Assembly: GCA_026929865.2 (NCBI GenBank) | Contig: CM049395.1 | Location: 13,697,001-13,761,000, forward strand | Reading direction: 5' to 3' | Source: Hyperoplus lanceolatus | Taxonomy: Eukaryota > Chordata > Actinopteri > Uranoscopiformes > Ammodytidae | DNA: 64,000 nt | Shown: positions 1 through 8,900 of the stretch, piece after piece | How positions within the stretch are numbered: the first letter of the stretch is position 1 | How the letters are laid out: the number at the start of each line of letters is the position of its first letter | The notes under the pieces: model-generated | Told to the model about the DNA's origin: nothing | Seen by the model: only the letters and a program-made list of their open reading frames with translations | The model's database searches: none | Position numbers and translations under genes: made by a program

Positions 1-867
1 ATATCAATGATATATTTCGCAGTTTTTACTTCGTTCTTCCTGCTTCTCTCCACCCAAGAATGTCTGTCCAATGAATGAATGACTTCAGATCACGTGTGGT
101 TTTGCTTCGTAATGCTGGTTCACTTGCAAAAGGGGCAATATGAAAGTGGACCACACCAACAAAAAAAAAATCCAAATTCTATTTGGTCTGGACCAAAGCA
201 AGTGAACTAACGGACTTTCCATGTGTGAATACACCCTCAGACTATTCGTTTTTCTATACCCTCTGCTTTATAGAAACCATCCTCCAGTGATTGTTGTCAT
301 CTTTTGACGTGCACTGTTGAACCAATCCAGTGAGAGCTGAGGGTCACAGACCGATGATGTTATCAGGACCACATCATCCACAAACAGCAGGGATGAGATC
401 ACAGTGAGGATCACATTCCTGAAAATTCAGAGTCTGAGACCGACTTTGAAGAATAGTTATGAATAACCTTGCTTGATATGTAAATTTGGTGAATTCTTTC
501 CACTTATATCTTGATTATAATTTTTTTCATTTTTTATTACATTTATTAAAGAAGGAACAAAAAACGAGCAGCACTTTAATTCATAACTGTGATCCAACAA
601 AGGTAAAAGGCAAATATTAACCATATATGCTGTTTATATTGCGTGTAACTGGGATGAAGTAAATATCTGTTGAGTATTTTAACGTAAAATTGTGTTGAAT
701 TAAAAGCACAAACATGCAAGGGTCCACCAGTCCCACAAACACTGGCTGAGTAACAAAAATATGAACACAAGATAGGTTAAGATAGGTTGAACATTTTTAA
801 TGGTGTCATGGGTCAAGGGAGAATGATGAATTTCTTGACTGGTGGTGGTTTACAAGTTTAGGGGAGT
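1..867. other. Flank downstream of the CFAP57-like ORF; no gene seen
   Basis: No coding region is recognised. Bases 61-245 look like part of a dispersed repeat (short A-rich and GGACCA/TGTGTGAA motifs also seen near 33.8 kb), but no clean ends were found. TTTATT at 542-547 reads AATAAA on the minus strand and could be the poly(A) signal of the minus-strand gene whose stop codon lies at 868-870, giving a 3' UTR of roughly 320 nt. Confidence 0.4.
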
Positions 868-2433
868 TTAAATGTCAACTGGTGGGAGACCTTCATCCAC
901 TGATGGCTTCCCATGCATGATACTGGACTCCATACAAAGAGGTGATTTCATCTCACATGGGCGCGTAGATGACTTTGGGCTGCCTAGCTGCTGCCAGTCA
1001 TCTTTGTAAACTGGTGTTTTCTCTTTTTTCCTTTTGTGCTCCTCCCTAATCTTGTCGTTGTGTATATTGATGAAGAAATTTCTAGTCTTGTCCAGGATCT
1101 TCTCACGGCCCTCAACCTGCTTCTTCAAATTATCAATTGTCCTTGAATTAACCTGCTGGGTCCTTTCAAGACAAGTAATCTTTTTTCTGAAACATGTAGC
1201 CTGATGTTGATATCCAGCCTTGGTGTTTTCGTCCATCTGCACACTCTGATGGTCATCTACATAGTGGTGTTTGAGGTTGATGATTCTTCTTTTGAGTTTG
1301 TTCTGATCATCAATAAACGGCATACATGACTGTAGGTCCTCCTTAAATCTTCTCAGAGTAATTTCCAAGTAAAAGTTCTTCTCTTTTATACGATTTAAGT
1401 TAGGCTCAGTGCCCTTGACTTTGTACCTGAGCGAGGTATTGTTTTCGGTGAGGTCCTTATTTATTCTTTTGGTTTTATGTAGCTCTTTTGTTTTTTCTTT
1501 TATATCAGATAGGGCCTCATTTAATCTTTCCTCAACATCATTAAGTTCTTCAGACTTTAAATTCAGTTTAGCCATTAACAGAGCGTTGGCATCCTTTTCC
1601 ATTTTCCAGTTATTTTGCATTTCTGCCTTGCCCTCAATTACTTTAGCTTTTTCCGTTTTTTCGTTTTTAATATTTGTATCTTTTTCTGCAATTTTTCTTG
1701 TTAATGCAGCCACCTTATAAGTTAGGTCCTCCCTATTCTTCAACTCTGTAATCGTCTTACCTAACTCTTCTATCTTAATTTCAAATTCTTGTCGTAAGTA
1801 GACATTTCGTACTCTAGCTTCCTCCTTTGTTTGTATTTCTGCTTCTCTTTGGGCTTTGCTTGCTTCTTTTTCATCTTTGAGCTGTTTTTGTAGGTTCTTC
1901 ACTTCCCCTTTGAGCTTTTCCTCCATCTCGCAGAGCTCTGTTTTCAGTTTTTCTACCTCGCTTTGATGTTTATGTCTCAGCTCTGTCAATCGACTGTCTG
2001 CAATTTCGTAGTTGTGCGCAAGCCTATTCTGAAAGTCCGCTTGTATGTTTAATAACATTTCATCATACTTCTGTTTCTGTTCGGTCCGCATTTTCTCTTT
2101 CTCTTCCTGAGTATGAAATAATTCCTGTTTGAGGTTACCCAGTATATTTTCGTACTGTTTAGCCTTTATCTTAAGGTTATTTTCCAAGACACCCCTGCCA
2201 TGTACATGGTCCTTAATTTTACTCTGAAAAATCTTACATTTTTCCAGTAGTTCATTCTCCCTTTCTTTGGCAATATTCAACTCTGCATTGAGAGCACTGT
2301 TTCCATTTTTCAGTTTTTGGATTACCAGACCTTTCCTTTCACAATCCTGTGACCAGAACTGCCGTTGCTTCTTATATTTCTGAACAAGTTTGGATATATT
2401 CCACTTAAGTCGTTCCTTTGAATTTTTATCCAT
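868..2433 (-). CDS. Intronless coiled-coil protein, CFAP57 C-terminal-like
   Basis: An uninterrupted 521-codon reading frame, start ATG at 2433-2431 and stop TAA at 870-868. The protein is almost wholly charged and helical, with long Lys/Glu/Gln/Leu heptad-like stretches from about residue 10 to 460; the last 50 residues are Pro/Ser-rich and not coiled. No signal peptide or membrane segment is visible. Around residues 350-385 a block with RFKEDLQSC, then a PFIDD / LK..I / HYV pattern, resembles the conserved C-terminal segment of CFAP57 (WDR65; RFKTDL..C..YIQEP..LK....L...YV). CFAP57 is a ciliary inner-arm-dynein-associated protein with N-terminal WD repeats and a long C-terminal coiled coil. 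The WD repeats are absent here and there are no introns although CFAP57 genes have many. It therefore looks like a retrocopy or a truncated, diverged paralogue, possibly testis/cilia expressed. The open frame over 1.5 kb argues for selection. The homology call is from memory of the family and moderate. Confidence 0.6.
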   Translation of the reverse strand: MDKNSKERLKWNISKLVQKYKKQRQFWSQDCERKGLVIQKLKNGNSALNAELNIAKERENELLEKCKIFQSKIKDHVHGRGVLENNLKIKAKQYENILGNLKQELFHTQEEKEKMRTEQKQKYDEMLLNIQADFQNRLAHNYEIADSRLTELRHKHQSEVEKLKTELCEMEEKLKGEVKNLQKQLKDEKEASKAQREAEIQTKEEARVRNVYLRQEFEIKIEELGKTITELKNREDLTYKVAALTRKIAEKDTNIKNEKTEKAKVIEGKAEMQNNWKMEKDANALLMAKLNLKSEELNDVEERLNEALSDIKEKTKELHKTKRINKDLTENNTSLRYKVKGTEPNLNRIKEKNFYLEITLRRFKEDLQSCMPFIDDQNKLKRRIINLKHHYVDDHQSVQMDENTKAGYQHQATCFRKKITCLERTQQVNSRTIDNLKKQVEGREKILDKTRNFFINIHNDKIREEHKRKKEKTPVYKDDWQQLGSPKSSTRPCEMKSPLCMESSIMHGKPSVDEGLPPVDI

Positions 2434-2660
2434 CGTTCAAATTGACTTAAATTAATCTTAAATCAGGTCATCAGGAAACTAAAACAGATACTGTACTGTT
2501 TCTGTGTATTAAGTTCAGTCTCTGGAAGTAGTGAGAGTTCCAGTCTCAATCAGTTCTACACGTGGCATGAACATTCCACTCTTTGATGCAAGTTAGACTC
2601 CGCCCACACGCAACTCTCTTTGATATAAGTTAGGCTCCGCCCATAAGAACTACAAAAATA
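2434..2660 (-). promoter_or_regulatory. Possible promoter with duplicated GGGCGGAG boxes
   Basis: Upstream of the minus-strand ORF a segment of roughly 40 bp is repeated imperfectly (about 2580-2643). Each copy carries, on the minus strand, GGGCGGAG followed by TAACTT and TCAAAGAG. GC boxes of the GGGCGG type are Sp1-like sites. They sit about 165-210 bp upstream of the ATG, a sensible promoter position. There is no experimental support and TATA is not obvious. Confidence 0.35.
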
Positions 2661-3767
2661 AACAAGTGTGTGTGATTGTATCTAATGTGTCAGCCATTAA
2701 TAAAAACAACTTTCATGTTGCCAAGTTGTGAAAAATATTAATTGAAATGTAAGTTTCTGGAAGTCATTTATAAATGCTCAAGTCTGCATAGTGCTGCCCT
2801 TACTCATGAGGTTTTCCCACAGCCCCAAATTTCAATATAATTCCCATTGGACTGAAAACCCATTGTTCAATTATTCAGAAAACAAAAACCCATAGTTTCG
2901 TAGTGCCGTTATTCTAATTAGTTAAAGGAATACTTCACCCATACGGAACCGGCGTTCTATCATTATAAAATCACTATTATGATATAATGAATCAGGTTTT
3001 TCTTCCCTCAGTCTTCCCTAAGTCTTCCCTTGGCCCAGCTGTCCTGTTAATCCTAACCCTTACTGTGATGTCACAAGAAGGAAACTGTAGGGTTAGACAG
3101 TGAGACCATAAAACACTCTTTTCTCAGGCTAGGATGATCCGATTTAATTTTTTCTGTTTGTTGCACATTTACACTAAATAGGATCTCCCAGTTCAATACA
3201 CTTTCATATTCCAACTGGTGAAGTCGGTCTTTAAAAATGTGGCCAATTAGTTTGACGGTCCTTTATCCCGAAAAAAAAACATCTGTGGAGTTTTTTACCA
3301 TTAATATTAGATGTAAATTACTTTACTATTTGACCGACTTTTAAACCGTTTTTAAGTTTGGAAAGTTACATATTGTTGCTTTAAGTGATATGACTTTGCA
3401 ATTACTCTGTACCCAGCATAAAAGACTCAAAGATACCTATTTCTAACAATACTCCACCACAGATGTTATGAGTTATCAATCAATTATGATTATGAAAATT
3501 TTCTGTAACTATTTTTGATTTTCTGAAGTCTGAGGCAGTAATGAGCATAAAACACACAACAACATTATTAAGGCTATGTGCTTGAAAACAAGATACCCTG
3601 GATAAAAACTTCTCCTACACAAAAATATTCACAGTTCACAGCTTTTCTCAAAAGAAGAGGAAGAAAAAGTGTCAGTGAGGGAAGAAAGGATGGAGTAGAT
3701 GGAGGGACAAAAGACTCAAGTAAAGAAATAAATTCATCTTCAGCGTTGTGTGTGTTCTGTATGTGTG
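2661..3767. other. Intergenic; no feature recognised
   Basis: AT-rich sequence with many stops in all frames. No transposon ends, tRNA-like boxes or coding blocks were recognised. Confidence 0.4.
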
Positions 3768-3769
3768 TA

Positions 3770-5062
3770 GGGGAGAGTGGCCTAAGTTGCGCCACTTTTT
3801 ACTCAAAGTGACTTTAAAGTGAGGCCTTGACAGTAAAGTCTCCAACTCAAATATGTACATATATTTCAGGGTGTTGTGCCTCCCTGGCAATAAAAACTTT
3901 GGATCTGGAATAAACTGTTGAATAAATATAGCTTTCGGAAAAAAAGTTTGTCTTGTGGCACAACTTGCCCCCGGTGTGGTGTAAGTTGTGCCGTTGGAGA
4001 GAATACCATGGGGTGAATTGTGCCATTGATATATATCTCATAACATGTAATGCAAGACAAATCCATAAGACAATTACTTTTTTAAGGTTTATTTGAAGTA
4101 AATAAAGTAAATATTTTACAAAGATTGAAGGACAATTTTCTTAAACAAGGCCTAGCAGATCTAATGGTTTTACCTGCAAAGCTCACAATGACAAAGTCAC
4201 CATCATCCTCTTTCTGGCCATCTGAACTCTCATCAGTGGTGTCGTTAAGTGGAATGGAGATGTCAGTCTCTTCTGAGCTACTGTAGACAATAACTTTCTG
4301 TTGGTGACCAGCGTAAACAGCCATGCCAATGGCACAACTCTCAGAAATGTACTTTGCACTAGCTGCTCCGCCCTTGTTGAACCAACTGCCACCTGGCATA
4401 TGCGATTCCCCATACATTTCTGCCTTTAAATCAAGACTCAAAACTCATCTGTACACCCTGGTTTTTCCTCCCCATTAACTACCTTACCTCTGCACTACTA
4501 TCTTAGTTTATATGTGGATGTATGGGCTTTATGTCTTTTATTTTTGTTATTGTTATTTGTTTACCTACTGAATGCACTATGTACAGCATTTTGGACAGTG
4601 CAAACTGTTATACATGTGCATTTATAAATACATTTTACTTACGTACTTACTTACTTATAACTCACCTAGGTCCTCTGGCACAAATCACCCCAACCCCAGA
4701 ATTTTGGATAATAAGCATGATGCAGCAGTTTAGGGCTGACATCGTGCTAACTATATAGACACAAAGTGTAGCATACTGAATAACTAAAACACGTGTCAAA
4801 TGTTTTCAAACGTGTCTATAAGTGTTCAGACACAATAATCAAAAAAACCTTGATCATGGAAATTTTACTTTTAGAGGCAAAAAACTGTTTTTTGAGCTTA
4901 AATGTGCTTATATCTTATTCCATGTTTCTCCCTTCTTTACATGATGAGTTAAGTGGATGGCTCTTCTTAAATATGTGGTCACATTTCCAATTTCTTCTAT
5001 GGTTTTCTAGAAACAAGGGGAGGCACAACTTCCCCACCGGCACAACTTAGGCCACTCTCCCC
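3770..5062. mobile_element. TIR DNA transposon, TA target site, with nested L2 tail
   Basis: The ends are inverted repeats: GGGGAGAGTGGCCTAAGTTG at 3770 and its reverse complement ending at 5062, each flanked by TA (3768-3769 and 5063-5064). TA target duplication fits the Tc1/mariner/pogo group. Repeated CACAACTT / AAGTTGTG motifs occur inside. A 119-residue minus-strand open frame (4082-4441) contains a GDFVIVSFAGKT-type stretch that looks like the C-terminal tail of a fish transposase, so the element is a decayed or non-autonomous copy. An L2 LINE 3' end is inserted near 4413-4658. Superfamily assignment is inference. Confidence 0.6.
4413..4658 (+). mobile_element. L2-type LINE 3' end
   Basis: Translation near 4418-4480 gives FKSRLKTHLYTL followed by a stop, the usual C-terminus of L2/CR1-group ORF2 proteins in fish. 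It is followed by about 180 bp of T-rich 3' UTR and an ACTT repeat tail (about 4634-4658). It is 5' truncated and nested in the TA-flanked DNA transposon. Confidence 0.65.
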
Positions 5063-5567
5063 TACTTATTGTTTCTTTTTTGTCTGTATAAAAAATTAAA
5101 AACCCATTAAAATATAAGTTTAAAAAAATAAATAATAATAATTACAGAAAACACATAATGCAAGAGCGAGCCTCTCTTGCTGTGTAGTATACACATGTAG
5201 TTTCTTCTATTTCTATAACTATATTTCACATACTCATAAGACTTTTTTCGGCATTAACAGCAACATATCCATCAGCTTGATGTTCACATGTATACATACA
5301 AAAGTTCAGTGGTACAAAGACAGCTCCATTGAACAACTTTTATCTTTTTTTGACAGTGGGCATGCTCCCCTCTGACTTTATTGGCTACTGTCTTTTTTTA
5401 TTCTGCACCTTTTATTTCTTATGGCAATTATGTTACACCAGCCATATATCGATGTGCATAACATCACCTTTTTGATGCTATAGTTTTATTACCAGCACTG
5501 TTGCAATTATGAAGAAACTATGTTCCCTTTCCATGGAGAATGTCCTCTTCATGAGTTGTTTCAGTAC
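5063..5567. other. 3' flank / probable 3' UTR of tacr2
   Basis: Lies just downstream of the minus-strand tacr2 stop codon (5570-5568). Any 3' UTR of the receptor must be here or across the adjacent transposon. No other feature is seen. Confidence 0.35.
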
Positions 5568-5904
5568 TCAGTGGGTGTGCTGCAGAAGTTTGGCATCTGG
5601 GGATTTGGTATCGTCTGTCCTCTTTACCACATATGTGTTGTGCATGCTGAACGTTTTTGATGATGGCTGTTTTTGAAGTTGCATGCAGGAGTCTCTCTCC
5701 GTGTTGAGCTCAGTGCTGAGAGCCCTTTTGGTGATGAGTGTGTGATTTGTTCTGATAGAGGCGTGTGTGTATGTGCTATCACTGCGGTGGTTGCGCGTCA
5801 TGGTGGCTCTGAAGGTGTTTGTCTGCTGCAGTTCCATCTTGTCCTCCTCCGACACTTTGATGAAGGGACACCAAGCAAATGCGTGACGGAAACCAGAACG
5901 AAAC
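5568..5904 (-). CDS. tacr2: tacr2 coding exon 7 (helix 8 and C-tail)
   Basis: 337 nt, acceptor GCCGCAG. Encodes [16 protein letters not shown] then a Ser/Thr-rich tail of about 95 residues suited to receptor phosphorylation and arrestin binding; stop TGA at 5570-5568. Confidence 0.9.
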
Positions 5905-8900
5905 CTGCGGCAAAAGAGCAAAATTGGTCTTCTGCCTTGAGTTTAGGAACAGAGATACTTTGGGAGTTCCTGGGTGTCAATATGCCTTTTACCTTTGGTT
6001 TAGACAGCAGTAAATGATGGGATTATACATAGTCGAACTCATCGCCAACCAGAATATGGCCAGATACACCTGACGGGAGAAGGAAACATGATGCCCAATG
6101 AATAAGTAAGAATCATAAAAATATGCAAGAATGATAACAGCAAAAAATAATGAATAAACAAGGGCAGCTGCTGACTTGTTGAATGTAATGTTGTTTATAA
6201 ATGTCTCTGTTAAAAGATCCCAGTATGAAGTAGATGTGGTAGGGCAACCAGCACAGGGCAAAGGTCACCACCACAACAACCATCATCTTCACCACCTATG
6301 ACACAGAGAGAAGGGAAAGTGAGCTAATACACACACTACCACACATTGTAGTGGAAGTGATCATTGAGAGGGATTATTTTTGTATGACTTTTTAGGAAAA
6401 TCCTACTAAGTATACCTTTAATGACAGTAGAAAAATAAAAGCTTGTGACCTTTCTCTTGGCTGTTATCTGGCTGTGGTAATTGTCTGTTGCCTCTCCAGG
6501 GATGTGCCCGCCCCACAGTGATCGGCCAACTAAGCTGTAGGTCACCAGCATTACCAGCAGAGGGAGCAAGTAGATAAGCAGTATGACTGCAAACTGGTAA
6601 CTGCAGAGGGACAGAGAGATTGAAACTGGTTGAAGAAAATAAAAAGATTCAATCTTGTCCTGCTGTGTCATCATCATTAGTGATATCACTCTTCACACCT
6701 TTGAGTCTAGACATTTTTCATTGCATGTCATTTCTAGAGGGATTGACTGTGTATGTGTCTCTTTCTTGCAAAAAATTGTGTTGCTTCACTTTGACCATTT
6801 GGCAATACTTACAAATAAAGCATAATTAGAAAGGGTTTATCAGCTAGAATGATTGAGACATAACTGCATACTTAATTACGATGATATTATTTCAGTTGAG
6901 TGAATTGATAGAATAGAAGAATTGACAAATGTTTTTGTATTATGATTTTTGGTTTTAAAATGTCAATGGATTATACATTAAACCTTAGTACACTGACCCA
7001 ACACACTAGCTCATAAAATGGGGTAAAAAAAACATAACCCTTTATAAAAGTAATCAAACCTGCAAAATACATGTCAGTAAGTCATTAGTTATTAGATTTT
7101 GGTCTGGTGTTTCACATACACAACAGAGTTTGGGAGCTAAAAAGACAAACCAGAGAACACACACTCCATCTATAGATTCTGACTGTTCCATCACATAAAG
7201 GTAAGTTATATTAAGGATCTGCCTTGTCGTAAGGCTTTTATGTTTTTTTATGAGTCTTTACCTTAGTTGATGTTTTCCTCCATATTCGTCAGGCCAGTCA
7301 ACCATGCACACAGTTCTAGGGTAGTAAAATCTTGTCACGCTGTAGTAGCACTGAGGGAAAGCCAGTAAGATTGCTACAATCCAAATCAAGGCAATCACAA
7401 CCTTTGTAGAGGTTGAAGAGAGGCGGGGCTTCAGAGGGTGGATGATGGCCATGTACCTGAAAGGATTAAAAGGGCTTATTTAGGAATCTGATGTTGAAAT
7501 CACAGGAACAGACGTAGAGAAACCAGAGACCTGACTCTATCAATGCTTTTTCATTGTGAGTATGTATGTATCTTTGCCACAGATGGTTTAAAGTCAAGGT
7601 CTAATTGCTCATCAATCAAACCATGGAACGTACTTTGAAAATAGTGCATTTACTGGTGCACAGTGTAATATCGGAATATTTAGTGCCGTCAAGTGGTGAA
7701 AGTTATAGATTGCAACGCTCAATTCGTAACCCCTCCCTTTCAAATAATTACAGAAGGACCCAAGGTCGCTCTACAAAGCCAGACATAACAATAAACACAT
7801 TAGGCAAATAAAGAAGAAGCTACTTGCTAAAGATGGCATCATTCAACACTGCTTTTTTTTTACTATGTGTTCTGAAATAACTACAGTATACTAGCAGGCC
7901 CATTCAATCAAAAACTTGTATTGGAGCAAAGATGAAGAGCTATTTTCTTGATTTATTTACTGCTCATTCTGCCTGCGTCAACAAATGTGGAATAATGATA
8001 ATGAATAATCGTGGTGGCAACAGAAAGCCATCATGCATCTTGCGCAATGTACTTATGTAAATTTGCTTTACAAGATTACTCAATGGTGTCATTATAATGC
8101 CATTATAACCATATGATTTAACAATGACTATGATTCATTCATTTGAATTATCCAGGGATGACAGTGTGAATGTATTTCAATGGCTATGCCTGTGCCCCCT
8201 TTTTTTTACATTTAGCAGTGCAGATATCAAGTGACTCACCATGTAACTGAATGGACGGTAGTGACACGGTATGTTTCACAGTGGACCTGTTTAAGATTTT
8301 TTTTAATTGTTTTTCTTCTGCAGCTGATGACACCCCAGCAATTCCTGAATAATGTCTCATTAAGAGAAGAGTCAGCAAATTGGAAAATGATTAAGAGGAA
8401 TTATCAAGTTATAGGCAGACTTTACACCATGGTCTGATCCAGAACTACATTGCAGAATACATATACAGTACATATGAGTTTATTGAGCGCACCTTTTCTA
8501 TGAAGTACAATCTATTATAACAGTTATGCAGTACATTGAGTTTATATTCTTCAGTCTCTGTTGACACAGGGTTTAACTCTGTGGTTCTTCATGAAGTCAT
8601 GTATGTAAATTGGCGTACACAAAACATTACAAACACCTATGCAATGCAATAAACATTTGCTTCATTTATAAACATATGTTGCAGGTTTGCAGTAACTCAG
8701 TACATGTATGATGTTATGCACATTTTCAGACTAGGAACAGACTGACCATTCATGCTCCAGTGAGCCTTAATGACATCTGTATCTCCGCTGCTTGTTGACC
8801 CAAACCTCCTTCAGGCTGCACTTTCCTCAGTTACAGTCAGTACTGCAGATATCAAGTGAAGCTCAGGTAACTCAATAAATGCTAACTCAACCCTCAATAT

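Noticed and set aside
2717-2729. X-box (RFX ciliary promoter motif) GTTGCCAAGTTGT upstream of the CFAP57-like ORF
   Set aside because: First half-site fits but the second does not match RGYAAC, and it is nearly 300 bp from the start.
4082-4441. 119-codon minus-strand frame as a host gene
   Set aside because: It lies inside a TA-flanked transposon, overlaps a nested L2 tail and lacks the rest of any known protein; treated as transposase debris.
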